Shown: piece after piece, positions 1 to 8,221 of the stretch | Layout of the letters: every line of letters starts with the position of its first letter | How positions within the stretch are numbered: position 1 is the stretch's first letter | Origin: Flavobacterium ranwuense | GTDB lineage: Bacteria > Bacteroidota > Bacteroidia > Flavobacteriales > Flavobacteriaceae | Assembly: GCF_004349315.1 (NCBI RefSeq) | Contig: NZ_SMLH01000001.1 | Location: 248,001-312,000, forward strand | Reading direction: 5' to 3' | DNA length: 64,000 nucleotides | Position numbers and translations under genes: made by a program | Notes under the pieces: model-generated | Seen by the model: only the letters and a program-made list of their open reading frames with translations | Told to the model about the DNA's origin: nothing | Database searches by the model: none

Positions 1-1
1 C

Positions 2-859
2 ATTGACTCTTCTAATATGAATCCTGAAGAATGGGCAAAAATTGCTACAATTGTTGCTGATAATTACGTTTCTTTTGATGGATTTGTTGTGCTTCATGGA
101 TCAGATACGATGTCGTATTCCGCATCAGCTTTGAGTTTTATGCTCGAGAATTTGTCAAAACCAGTTATTTTTACGGGTTCCCAATTGCCTATTGGAGATT
201 TACGTACTGATGCCAAAGAGAATCTGATTACTGCGATTCAAATTGCTTCTTTGCGCCATAATGACGCGCCAGTTATCAGTGAAGTGTGTCTTTACTTTGA
301 ATACAAATTATACCGAGGCAATCGAACCACCAAGATTAATGCCGAACATTTCAAAGCGTTTACCTCCCCTAATTATCCTGAATTGGTGGAATCCGGAGTA
401 CACTTAAAATTGAATCCCGAATTGTTTTTACCCAAAAACGAAAATAAGGAATTCAAAGTTCATAAAAATTTGGATAATAATGTGGCTATCATAAAAATGT
501 TTCCAGGTATCAGTGAAGCAGTTTTATCGGCTATTTTAGATATTCCGAATCTTAAAGGTGTTGTTTTAGAAACCTATGGAGCGGGGAATGCACCTACGGA
601 AGAATGGTTTTTAAATTTATTAAAAAAAGCAATTTCCAGAGGTTTACATATAGTGAATGTTACCCAATGTTCCGGGGGAAGTGTGAGAATGGGACAATAT
701 GAAACCAGTACAGGCTTGAAAGAAATTGGAGTGATTTCCGGAAAAGACATTACCACTGAAGGCGCAATAACAAAATTGATGTATTTACTGGGTCAAAAAA
801 CAGCTCAAAAAGACTTTAAGGCTATCTTTGAAAGGGCTTTACGAGGCGAAATGGTATAA
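2..859 (+). CDS. ansA: Type I L-asparaginase, 5'-truncated by the window edge
   Basis: This enzyme hydrolyses L-asparagine to aspartate and ammonia, and the type I form is cytoplasmic. The reading frame is open to the window edge: codons before the first in-window ATG (position 17) read IDSSN, as expected inside this family, so the true start lies outside. The second nucleophile motif is present as LHGSDTMSYSASAL, with Ser where many members have Thr, followed by TGSQLPIGDLRTDA and, near the C-terminus, VTQCSGGSVRMGQY. Family members are about 340 residues, so roughly 55-60 residues are missing upstream. No signal peptide can be judged. The family assignment is strong; the intracellular location is inferred from type I similarity. 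Confidence 0.93.
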   Translation: MDSSNMNPEEWAKIATIVADNYVSFDGFVVLHGSDTMSYSASALSFMLENLSKPVIFTGSQLPIGDLRTDAKENLITAIQIASLRHNDAPVISEVCLYFEYKLYRGNRTTKINAEHFKAFTSPNYPELVESGVHLKLNPELFLPKNENKEFKVHKNLDNNVAIIKMFPGISEAVLSAILDIPNLKGVVLETYGAGNAPTEEWFLNLLKKAISRGLHIVNVTQCSGGSVRMGQYETSTGLKEIGVISGKDITTEGAITKLMYLLGQKTAQKDFKAIFERALRGEMV

Positions 860-921
860 TATTCAGTTTTTACTTTTCTAAGTCAGTTTTTTTTGTGTTC
901 TTTGCAACCTTAAATGAAAAT

Positions 922-1006
922 AGAGAGGTGGCCGAGTGGCTGAAGGCGCACGCTTGGAAAGCGTGTATATGGCAACATATCGAGGGTTCGAATCCCTTCC
1001 TCTCTG
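922..1006 (+). tRNA. tRNA-Ser (anticodon GGA)
   Basis: A full cloverleaf with a long variable arm can be drawn. The acceptor stem AGAGAGG (922-928) pairs with CCTCTCT (999-1005), followed by discriminator G. The anticodon loop reads CTTGGAAAG with anticodon GGA, and the T-arm contains GGGTTCGAATCCC. The 3' CCA is not encoded (GCAAAG follows), so it must be added after transcription. Confidence 0.97.
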
Positions 1007-1017
1007 CAAAGAAATTA

Positions 1018-1045
1018 ATGCTTCCTGAAAGGGGAGCATTTTTTG
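1018..1045 (+). terminator. Intrinsic terminator after tRNA-Ser
   Basis: ATGCTTCC pairs with GGGGAGCAT around a short TGAAA-type loop and is followed by a run of T, directly after the tRNA gene. Confidence 0.8.
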
Positions 1046-1597
1046 TTTTATAGTGTGACAAATTTTTTTGTTTGTCTAAGCGTATAAAAACAAAAAAGGA
1101 TCAGGCATGAAATGCCAAGCATTAATTTCTTTGTGAGATTCTATTCCGGAATGAATGAAATTAATCCTGTTTTTACTGTAAATACCTTTAAACTCAAATC
1201 ACTTATGAGCAAAGTATTCTGGGTTTTAACATTCTATAATCTTCGCAATTTTATTTATTGACAATAAGAAGTCATTTAAAATTGATATTTTTTTGTTGAT
1301 TATTTAATATTGATCATAACCATTTAATGAAACTTGTTTGTTCTATTTTAAAATATAATAAATAATTTAAATTAAGTAAGAAAATAAATACCAAACATGT
1401 TTATTTGCGTATTTAATCGATTATATTTGTAATAGAAACATCCTGTATTTAATTTCAACTAGAGATTAAAGCTTCTAATATTCTTAAAAATTTTCTGAAA
1501 CCTAAATTATTAATTGAAGAACCCAGATATAAAAACTATTTGATACATCATTAAAAGATAAAAGATAAAAATTTTACAAATTTAAAAAACGGAACTG

Positions 1598-1714
1598 ATG
1601 GAAACAGAAAACAGAAAAAAAGAAGTGTTTTTGTACATAGGTGTTTTTTTTCTTACTGTCGGGAGTTTATCGATAGTTGCTTTAATATTGATGTTCTTGT
1701 ATGTATCTTTTTGA
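1598..1714 (+). CDS. Candidate 38-residue single-span membrane protein
   Basis: An ATG-started frame of 38 codons begins with a charged N-terminus (METENRKKE) followed by about 27 mostly hydrophobic residues ending in YVSF. That is the profile of a small inner-membrane protein with the N-terminus inside. No Shine-Dalgarno is visible, which is common in this phylum. A promoter-like TATATTTG lies about 170 bp upstream. It stands alone between tRNA-Ser and an outer-membrane protein gene. No family is recognised, and chance occurrence in AT-rich DNA cannot be excluded. Confidence 0.35.
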   Translation: METENRKKEVFLYIGVFFLTVGSLSIVALILMFLYVSF

Positions 1715-1805
1715 TTTGGATTCTAAATTATCCAAGATAAGGAAATATTAAAATCTACCACTGTGTTTTTTGAAAGAAATACGTCTCTGGAATCTATCAA
1801 AATCC

Positions 1806-1813
1806 TATATTTG
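1806..1813 (+). promoter_or_regulatory. Flavobacterial -7 box TATATTTG
   Basis: Matches the TAnnTTTG consensus of Bacteroidota housekeeping promoters and lies about 75 bp upstream of the outer-membrane protein start. No clear TTG -33 element is seen at 19-21 bp spacing. Confidence 0.4.
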
Positions 1814-1888
1814 TAAGCGATAAACAATGATGAAGTCAAAGAATGTATTTAAACTAACATGGAGCAATCATTAAACAAAAATAACTAC

Positions 1889-2590
1889 ATGCGACTATTC
1901 TTAAGTTGCTTTCTTTTTCTATCCATTTTTAATGTTTTTTCCCAAGAAAATACTGTAACTCAAGATACCGTCATTGTGAAAGTTGATTCCTTGTATCGAG
2001 AAGATCAGTTTTATTTTGCAATAACATATAATACACTGATGAATAAGCCTTCAGGTTTGTCACAAAGCAAATTTTCTTCTGGGTTATCGGCAGGTTTTCT
2101 GAGAGATATGCCCATTAATAAAAAAAGAACGGTTGCTATAGCTTCCGGTATTGGTTTTTCATATAATAATTATAATCAAAATCTTGCTATTTCTTCACCT
2201 GCAGGAACTCCGGTGTATACTATTATTGATTCGGATATTCCATACGATAAAAACAAGTTCTCATTGCTTTCAGTTGATGTGCCTCTTGAGTTCAGATGGA
2301 GAACTTCTACTTACGAAAGTCATAAATTTTGGAGAATTTACGGAGGACTAAAATTGAGTTATGTACTCTATGACAGATCTATTTTTAATAGCGCTGATGG
2401 CAAAGTAGTGGTGACAGGAAATAAAGATTTCAATAAAGTTCAATATGGGGCTTATATTTCATCAGGCTATAACACGATTAATTTATATGCCTATTACGGT
2501 TTGAATTCACTGTTTAAATCCGCAAAAGTCAATGACGAATCGGTTAATATGAAATCATTGAATATTGGAATTATATTCTACATTTTATAA
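1889..2590 (+). CDS. Outer-membrane beta-barrel protein (PorT/OMP_b-brl-like)
   Basis: A predicted secreted protein of about 233 residues. It starts with a signal peptide (MRLFLSCFLFLSIFNVFSQ), which is why I prefer the ATG at 1889 over an in-frame ATG at 1859 that adds ten residues. The rest alternates short aromatic beta segments (FYFAITYNTLM, VAIASGIGFSYNN, VDVPLEFRWR, RIYGGLKLSYVLY, YGAYISSGY, LNIGIIFYIL) and ends in a hydrophobic strand, as in small 8-10 strand barrels of the porin-family proteins common in Bacteroidota. It is not a clear match to T9SS PorT. It ends next to the convergent membrane-protein gene with no spacer. Transport substrate and partner are unknown. Confidence 0.75.
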   Translation: MRLFLSCFLFLSIFNVFSQENTVTQDTVIVKVDSLYREDQFYFAITYNTLMNKPSGLSQSKFSSGLSAGFLRDMPINKKRTVAIASGIGFSYNNYNQNLAISSPAGTPVYTIIDSDIPYDKNKFSLLSVDVPLEFRWRTSTYESHKFWRIYGGLKLSYVLYDRSIFNSADGKVVVTGNKDFNKVQYGAYISSGYNTINLYAYYGLNSLFKSAKVNDESVNMKSLNIGIIFYIL

Positions 2591-3232
2591 CCACAGCACT
2601 AACAAAAGCAACTGAGACACTGCTCCTAGCATAAAACCTATAATCAATTCTTTATTCGTGTGTGCTTTCATTTCTAATCGTGAGGAAGCCACAAAACCAT
2701 TAAAAAGAATCAGCAGTGCAATTGTAAATGTATTCTGAATTTGAAGGTGCAAGCTCAATCCAATTATAAAAACCGTCAAGGAACTGATGGCAATCATGTG
2801 AAGGCTGGCTTTTATATTGGCAAACACTAGAATTAGCGCTAATATAGTACTCAAAAGCGCACCCAGCAGAAAAAAGTGCAACTCAGGATATCGGTCTATT
2901 GTAATGCTTTTTCGCACCAACAGAATAAGTAAAAAGCAGTGAAGGATTAATGGAATTTTGCGTTGGGATACTTCGGCAAGCATAATGGAATCTATGTTTC
3001 CTGCGGTACGTAATAATAAAAACACCAAAGCAGGTAAAATCACCGTTACAACTAAAACTTGAAAAAAAACAAATAATTTTTCTTGATTCACAAAGTCAGC
3101 GCCGTTAAACGAAAGATAAAATAACGTGGCCATTGCCGGTATGAATATCGGATGGAAAACATAGGAAAACAATGGGAGGATTTTTTTCAAAACTTCTGAT
3201 TTTTCTAAAAACAAATATAAGTAATCTACCAA
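2585..3232 (-). CDS. Multi-pass membrane protein with PAP2-like C-terminus
   Basis: A 215-residue integral membrane protein with about six hydrophobic spans (PLFSYVFHPIFIPAMATLFY, VTVILPALVFLLL, PLILHCFLLILL, FFLLGALLSTILALILVF, AISSLTVFIIGLSL, IIGFMLGAVSQLLLLVLW). Between the last spans, KASLHM and SRLEMKAHTNKELIIG resemble the remnants of phosphatidic-acid phosphatase (PAP2) motifs, but a full KxxxxxxRP...PSGH...SRxxxxxH set is not there. A catalytic role is therefore only a possibility. It is convergent with the barrel-protein gene, and the two stop codons are adjacent at 2585-2590. Confidence 0.6.
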   Translation of the reverse strand: MVDYLYLFLEKSEVLKKILPLFSYVFHPIFIPAMATLFYLSFNGADFVNQEKLFVFFQVLVVTVILPALVFLLLRTAGNIDSIMLAEVSQRKIPLILHCFLLILLVRKSITIDRYPELHFFLLGALLSTILALILVFANIKASLHMIAISSLTVFIIGLSLHLQIQNTFTIALLILFNGFVASSRLEMKAHTNKELIIGFMLGAVSQLLLLVLWL

Positions 3233-3327
3233 AATTAGTTAAGCTAATGCTCTTCTTTCTTTTTCTTAAATATACGGAATTGCTTATAATTATAGTATAT
3301 CTAAGTCATCGTTTTGAAAAGAAGTGT

Positions 3328-3335
3328 TATTTTTG
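3328..3335 (+). promoter_or_regulatory. Promoter -7 box TATTTTTG for murF-alr
   Basis: A TAnnTTTG match about 80 bp upstream of the murF-alr start, in an otherwise AT-rich gap. The -33 element is not convincing. Confidence 0.4.
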
Positions 3336-3413
3336 AGGAAGTTTTACAAATAGACGAACTATTAAAAGTGTAATTTCTATACAAGAAATCTACTTCAATC
3401 TCTTTCTAATTCC

Positions 3414-5861
3414 ATGAGCCAGAAAATCCTTAAAAGTATTCAAAATATCCCTGCTGAATTTATTGGTAACAACACTAATTTGGCAATAGATACTATTGCT
3501 ATAGACAGCCGTTCTTTGCAAAACGGGCCGCAGACTTTGTTTTTTGCATTGGTTGGAGCCAATACTGATGCGCATCGGTATATTCAGGATTTAATCGCAA
3601 TTGGCGTTCAGAATTTTGTGGTTACCCATATTCCGGAAGAATGCGAAGGCAAAGCTAATTTCTTTGTTGTTGAAAACACACTGACCGCTTTACAACAATT
3701 TGCGGCAAACTATCGCAGTCTTTTTGATTTTCCTGTTATCGGATTGACTGGAAGTAATGGCAAAACGATAGTTAAGGAATGGCTTAATTTTTTATTGAGC
3801 CCTGATTATAATATTATTCGAAGTCCAAAGAGTTACAACTCACAAATTGGTGTACCATTGTCTGTAATTGCAATCAATGAGCAACACAATCTGGGGATTT
3901 TTGAAGCCGGAATTTCTACCCATTCTGAAATGGAAAAACTGGAGAAAATAATCAAGCCAACGATTGGGATTCTTACCAATATTGGTTCTGCGCATGATGA
4001 AGGTTTTGTAAATTTAGAAAATAAAATAAGAGAGAAAATCACCCTTTTTGAAAATTCAGAAGTGGTTATTTACCAAAAAAACGAAATGGTTGATGCCATT
4101 ATCCTTTCAAAAGCAAAAACGTTCACCTGGAGTTTTAACTCAAAAGAAGCTGACGTTTTTGTCTTCAATACAGCAATTAAAAACGATACAACCACTATTC
4201 AATACCGATATAAAGGAGATTCATTCGGATTGGCAATTCCTTTTCAGGATAAGGCATCGGTTGAAAATGCAATCTCGTGTTTGATGGTTTTATTGTATTT
4301 TAAATACGATGAAAAAACCATTCAAAATCGAATGGAGTTATTGTATCCGGTAGAAATGCGGTTGAAAGTCAAGAACGGAATCAACAACTGCAGTATTATT
4401 GATGACAGTTACAGTTCTGATTTTCAGTCGTTGAAAATAGCGTTGGATTTTCTCGAAAGTCAAAAGCAATACAAGAAGAAAACGGTGATTCTTTCGGATA
4501 TTTTCCAAAGCGGTTTGTCTAATGACGAATTGTATGCTAAAGTTTCCCAGTTGATTGTTTCGAATAAAATTGACCGCGTTATAGGCATTGGAGAAACCAT
4601 TTCGGCATTCGAAAAGAAGTTTGCCAATTGCATAACCTATAAAAATACAGCCGAGTTTATATCAAAATTTGATGATTTGAATTTTGTCAATGAAACTATT
4701 TTAATCAAAGGGGCGAGAACATTTCAATTTGAAGAAATTGTTTCCTTATTGGAAGAAAAAACACATGAAACCGTTTTGGAAATCAACCTGAATGCGATTA
4801 GTTACAACCTGAATTTTTTTAAATCAAAATTGAAGTCGAATGTCAAGATTATGGTGATGGTAAAGGCTTTTGGTTACGGAAATGGCGGTTTTGAAATCGC
4901 TAAATTATTGGAACATCACAAAGTGGATTATCTGGGAGTGGCTTTCGCCGATGAAGGAATTTCGCTGAAAAGTGCAGGAATTCATTTGCCTATTATGGTT
5001 TTAAATCCTGAAACGACCAGTTTTCCTGCGATTATTCAACATCAGTTAGAACCTGAAATTTATAGTTTGAAAGGACTTTATGCGTTCCTTAAAATTGCCG
5101 AACAAAAGAATTTAAACCAATTTCCGATACATATCAAACTTGATACAGGAATGCATCGTCTAGGTTTTGAAGACAATACGATTGATGATTTGATTGTAAC
5201 TTTAAAAGGAAATCAAACCGTTAAAGTGGAAAGTATTTTGTCACACATGGCCACAAGTGATGATTTAGAATACAAGGATTTTGCACATTCACAAATTGAT
5301 TTATTCGAAAAATTATCCTCTAAATTGATGTCTGAATTACAAATAAAACCGCTGCGACATATTTTGAATACTTCCGGGATTAGTAATTATCCGGATTCAC
5401 AATACGATATGGCGCGTTTGGGCATTGGTCTTTACGGTGTTTCAAATGATGCCGAAGAACAAAAAAAGTTGGAAAATGTTGGAACACTTAAGTCGGTGAT
5501 TTCACAAATCAGGGGTATTGCTGCCGGCGAAAGCGTTGGGTATGGCAGGCGATTCATTGCAGATAAACCTACAAAAATTGCTACCATTCCTATTGGGTAT
5601 GCCGATGGTATTTCCAGAAGTTGGGGAAATGGTTTAGGTTTTGTAACGATCAAAAAGTCGAAAGCATCTATTGTTGGTAGTATCTGTATGGACATGCTGA
5701 TGGTTGATGTTACTGAAATTGAATGCACAGAAGGAGATCAGGTAATTATTTTTGGCGAAAGCCCAACGGTAACCTATATGGCACAAAAATTAAACACAAT
5801 ACCCTATGAGATCCTCACCAGTATTTCCCAACGAGTGAAACGAGTTTTTTATAGAGAGTGA
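3414..5861 (+). CDS. murF-alr: Bifunctional MurF ligase / alanine racemase
   Basis: An 815-residue fusion. The N-terminal half (about 1-450) is UDP-N-acetylmuramoyl-tripeptide:D-Ala-D-Ala ligase, with the ATP-binding P-loop LTGSNGKT (residues 111-118) and the Mur-family stretch KSYNSQIGVPLSV. The C-terminal half (about 455-815) is a PLP alanine racemase: the PLP lysine is K484 in MVKAFGYGNG, the second active-site tyrosine lies in SVGYGRRF, and GSICMDMLMVDVT and RLGIGLYGV are also present. D-alanine produced by one half feeds cell-wall precursor synthesis at the other. The fusion is a known arrangement in Bacteroidota. It stands alone and is followed by mscL on the same strand after 89 bp. 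Confidence 0.97.
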   Translation: MSQKILKSIQNIPAEFIGNNTNLAIDTIAIDSRSLQNGPQTLFFALVGANTDAHRYIQDLIAIGVQNFVVTHIPEECEGKANFFVVENTLTALQQFAANYRSLFDFPVIGLTGSNGKTIVKEWLNFLLSPDYNIIRSPKSYNSQIGVPLSVIAINEQHNLGIFEAGISTHSEMEKLEKIIKPTIGILTNIGSAHDEGFVNLENKIREKITLFENSEVVIYQKNEMVDAIILSKAKTFTWSFNSKEADVFVFNTAIKNDTTTIQYRYKGDSFGLAIPFQDKASVENAISCLMVLLYFKYDEKTIQNRMELLYPVEMRLKVKNGINNCSIIDDSYSSDFQSLKIALDFLESQKQYKKKTVILSDIFQSGLSNDELYAKVSQLIVSNKIDRVIGIGETISAFEKKFANCITYKNTAEFISKFDDLNFVNETILIKGARTFQFEEIVSLLEEKTHETVLEINLNAISYNLNFFKSKLKSNVKIMVMVKAFGYGNGGFEIAKLLEHHKVDYLGVAFADEGISLKSAGIHLPIMVLNPETTSFPAIIQHQLEPEIYSLKGLYAFLKIAEQKNLNQFPIHIKLDTGMHRLGFEDNTIDDLIVTLKGNQTVKVESILSHMATSDDLEYKDFAHSQIDLFEKLSSKLMSELQIKPLRHILNTSGISNYPDSQYDMARLGIGLYGVSNDAEEQKKLENVGTLKSVISQIRGIAAGESVGYGRRFIADKPTKIATIPIGYADGISRSWGNGLGFVTIKKSKASIVGSICMDMLMVDVTEIECTEGDQVIIFGESPTVTYMAQKLNTIPYEILTSISQRVKRVFYRE

Positions 5862-5950
5862 TTAAATGTTGTGTAAAAGACTGTTAATTGTGTTTAAAAA
5901 TTTATTACATTCGTTAAGAAAGATATATTTTTAACCTAAAAAAATAAATT

Positions 5951-6367
5951 ATGGGATTTTTTAGTGATTTTAAGGCTTCTTTAATGAGGGGAGACGTTTT
6001 AAGCTTGGCAACTGCTGTTGTTATTGGTGCTGCATTTGGAAAAATTGTTGGATCTGCCGTTGATGATGTTATAATGCCAATTGTTGGTTTGTTAACAGGT
6101 GGAATTGATTTTACCCAGAAATTCATCACTTTGGATGGGAGCAGTTATCCTGATTTACCTGCAGCAAAAGAAGCAGGAGCTGCGGTGATTACGTATGGTA
6201 ATTTAGTTCAGGCGATCATTAACTTTATTATTATTGCTTTTTTTGTTTTTGTGATTTTAAGAGCCGCTGAAAAAGCGAAGAAAAAAGAAGTTGTTGTTAT
6301 AGTTGCTCCTGCTGGACCAACTCAAGAAGAATTATTGACTCAGATTAGAGATTTATTGAAAAAATAA
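5951..6367 (+). CDS. mscL: Large-conductance mechanosensitive channel MscL
   Basis: A 138-residue inner-membrane channel that opens under membrane tension to release solutes on osmotic downshift. The first transmembrane segment contains [19 protein letters not shown] with the Ala/Gly-rich pore lining, followed by [17 protein letters not shown]. The second span is around [17 protein letters not shown]. The C-terminal helix ([14 protein letters not shown]) matches the cytoplasmic bundle found in this family. Length is typical. A strong hairpin terminator follows, so the gene is probably transcribed alone or read through from murF-alr. Confidence 0.96.
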   Translation: MGFFSDFKASLMRGDVLSLATAVVIGAAFGKIVGSAVDDVIMPIVGLLTGGIDFTQKFITLDGSSYPDLPAAKEAGAAVITYGNLVQAIINFIIIAFFVFVILRAAEKAKKKEVVVIVAPAGPTQEELLTQIRDLLKK

Positions 6368-6416
6368 TTTCCGCTACATTATATATTCTAATTTATCCTG
6401 AATTAATTTCAGGACT

Positions 6417-6445
6417 AAACCGCTTCGTAATTGAGGCGGTTTTTC
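6417..6445 (+). terminator. Intrinsic terminator after mscL
   Basis: AAACCGCTTC pairs with TTGAGGCGGTTT around GTAA and runs into T-rich sequence (TTTTTC). Confidence 0.8.
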
Positions 6446-6565
6446 TTTGCTCTTTTATTTAACAAAAGCATACCGCGGATTCACAAAGGAATTTAAACGC
6501 AGCAAATTTGCAGTCAATAACTATTTGTTGTAAATATAACATTTTGTTATTTTTTGTTAACACAC

Positions 6566-6595
6566 TTGTTTTGATTTCAATATTACTTACTTTTG
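6566..6595 (+). promoter_or_regulatory. Promoter of asd (TTG-N19-TACTTTTG)
   Basis: TTG at 6566-6568 and TACTTTTG at 6588-6595 are separated by 19 bp, matching the Bacteroidota -33/-7 consensus. The expected transcript start near 6601 leaves a 5' leader of about 30 nt before the asd ATG. Confidence 0.7.
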
Positions 6596-6631
6596 TACTT
6601 CAAATTTAATATTCAATAATAAAAATATAAG

Positions 6632-7621
6632 ATGAGAATAGCAGTTGTAGGCGCTACCGGAATGGTTGGCGAAGTAATGTTGAAAGTTTTGGCAGAAAGA
6701 AATTTCCCTGTAACAGAATTAATCCCTGTTGCTTCTGAGCGATCAGTGGGTAAAGAAATTGAATACAAGGGTAAAAAATATAAAGTAGTTGGCATGCAAA
6801 CAGCAGTAGATATGAAAGCGGATATTGCTTTGTTCTCTGCAGGTGGCGATACTTCATTGGAGTGGGCTCCAAAATTTGCAGCAGCTGGAACAACCGTTAT
6901 CGATAATTCATCGGCTTGGAGAATGGATCCTACCAAAAAATTAATCGTTCCCGAAATCAATGCAACTGAATTGACTGCAGCAGATAAAATCATTGCGAAT
7001 CCAAACTGTTCTACCATTCAAATGGTATTGGTTTTGGCTCCTTTGCACAAAAAATACAACATCAAACGTGTGATTGTTTCTACGTATCAATCCATCACTG
7101 GAACAGGTGTAAAAGCAGTGCAACAATTGGAAAATGAATACGCAGGTGTTCAAGGTGACATGGCTTATAAATATCCAATTCACAGAAATGCAATTCCACA
7201 ATGTGATTCTTTCGAAGAAAATGGATACACTAAAGAAGAGATGAAACTGGTTCGTGAAACCAAAAAAATATTAAGTGACAATACGATTGCCGTTACGGCT
7301 ACTGCGGTTCGTGTGCCAATTGTAGGCGGACACAGCGAAGCGGTAAACGTAGAATTCTCGAATGATTTTGATGTAAACGAAGTGAGAAACATTTTGCATC
7401 ATACCGATGGCGTAGTGGTTCAGGACAATAATGACACCTATACGTACCCAATGCCTATGTATGCACAAGGAAAAGATGATGTTTTTGTAGGTAGAATTCG
7501 TCGTGACGAAAGCCAGGAAAACACCCTGAATATGTGGATTGTTGCTGACAACTTGAGAAAAGGAGCAGCGACAAACACGATACAAATTGCTGAATATTTG
7601 ATTGCAGCCAAATTGGTGTAA
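6632..7621 (+). CDS. asd: Aspartate-semialdehyde dehydrogenase
   Basis: Converts aspartyl-4-phosphate to aspartate-4-semialdehyde with NADPH, the branch point to lysine/diaminopimelate, methionine and threonine. The 329-residue protein starts with the nucleotide-binding VVGATGMVGEV, has the catalytic cysteine C126 in ANPNCSTIQMV, and the substrate-site histidine in VGGHSEAVNVEF. Length and motifs are standard. The start is supported by the well-formed promoter upstream. It is probably monocistronic, since a separate promoter-like box precedes the next gene. Confidence 0.97.
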   Translation: MRIAVVGATGMVGEVMLKVLAERNFPVTELIPVASERSVGKEIEYKGKKYKVVGMQTAVDMKADIALFSAGGDTSLEWAPKFAAAGTTVIDNSSAWRMDPTKKLIVPEINATELTAADKIIANPNCSTIQMVLVLAPLHKKYNIKRVIVSTYQSITGTGVKAVQQLENEYAGVQGDMAYKYPIHRNAIPQCDSFEENGYTKEEMKLVRETKKILSDNTIAVTATAVRVPIVGGHSEAVNVEFSNDFDVNEVRNILHHTDGVVVQDNNDTYTYPMPMYAQGKDDVFVGRIRRDESQENTLNMWIVADNLRKGAATNTIQIAEYLIAAKLV

Positions 7622-7706
7622 ATCAATTTTTATTTTAAAATGAAACCATTTGTTTCGCAAAAATATATTTTGTGAGACAAATGGTTTTCTTTTTTCTTGT
7701 TTTTGT

Positions 7707-7714
7707 TACCTTTG
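7707..7714 (+). promoter_or_regulatory. Promoter -7 box TACCTTTG directly before a start codon
   Basis: TACCTTTG ends only 6 bp before the ATG at 7721. Transcription from it would start at or next to the start codon, giving a leaderless or nearly leaderless mRNA. The -33 element is poor. Confidence 0.35.
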
Positions 7715-7720
7715 GCTCGA

Positions 7721-8074
7721 ATGAAAAAGAATAAACTCATAGTAAGTCTTTCTCTGGTTGTTACAGTATTGTTCTCAATGCTGTTTCAGTCATTTCATAC
7801 CTATGAGCATTTGGAAAAACAGCTTTCCCAAAAGCAGTGCCATCATAAATACAATGTTACCGGTACCGAGATAACGCACCAACATCACAAATTAGACCAT
7901 TGTTATGTTTGTGAATTCGCTTTTGGCAGTTACATTACTCCAAAAGATTTCTCCTATCAATTGTACTCCAGTATTGAAGAAATCCCTTATTTCTTTTCTG
8001 CAGCGGAAACGGTTATTTCGTTTTCCGGCAGTCTGTATTCCCTTCGAGGTCCTCCCGTAAATAGTTTAAGCTGA
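7721..8074 (+). CDS. Small exported His/Cys-rich protein, possible metal binder
   Basis: A 117-residue protein. The ATG at 7721 gives a charged start and one hydrophobic span (MKKNKLIVSLSLVVTVLFSM), so it is membrane-anchored or exported. A potential metal site follows in the middle: CHHKYN, then THQHHKLDHCYVCEF, with six His and three Cys within about 30 residues. The longer TTG-started frame adds only eight residues and overlaps the promoter box, so I reject it. It lies 147 bp upstream of a TonB-dependent receptor on the same strand. Similar small His/Cys proteins beside receptors suggest metal acquisition or sensing, but this is inference. No named family is recognised. Confidence 0.75.
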   Translation: MKKNKLIVSLSLVVTVLFSMLFQSFHTYEHLEKQLSQKQCHHKYNVTGTEITHQHHKLDHCYVCEFAFGSYITPKDFSYQLYSSIEEIPYFFSAAETVISFSGSLYSLRGPPVNSLS

Positions 8075-8080
8075 ATTCAT

Positions 8081-8096
8081 TTCAACTTCTGTTGAA
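8081..8096. repeat. 16-bp inverted repeat between the His/Cys gene and the receptor gene
   Basis: TTCAAC-TTCT-GTTGAA is a perfect 6-bp palindrome starting 6 bp after the stop codon. It could be a weak hairpin or an operator for the receptor gene. Nothing else in the 147-bp gap stands out. Confidence 0.4.
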
Positions 8097-8221
8097 TTTA
8101 TTTTCCATGCAACTTCATTAATTTGATTTTGTTGAATGCATTTTTATTTACTAAATAATTCCATTCTCGGCAACAACTCTTTTGGAGAAAGCCGACAGCA
8201 GGAATACTACAATCATTTTCA

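Larger units (their letters stand above)
1046..1858. other. AT-rich intergenic region
   Basis: An 813-bp stretch with no long gene. It holds one candidate small membrane-protein gene (1598-1714) and two TATATTTG promoter-like boxes, at 1422-1429 and 1806-1813. I see nothing else with support on either strand. Confidence 0.5.

Noticed and set aside
870..1061. Minus-strand frame across tRNA-Ser
   Set aside because: It is antisense to the tRNA and its terminator.
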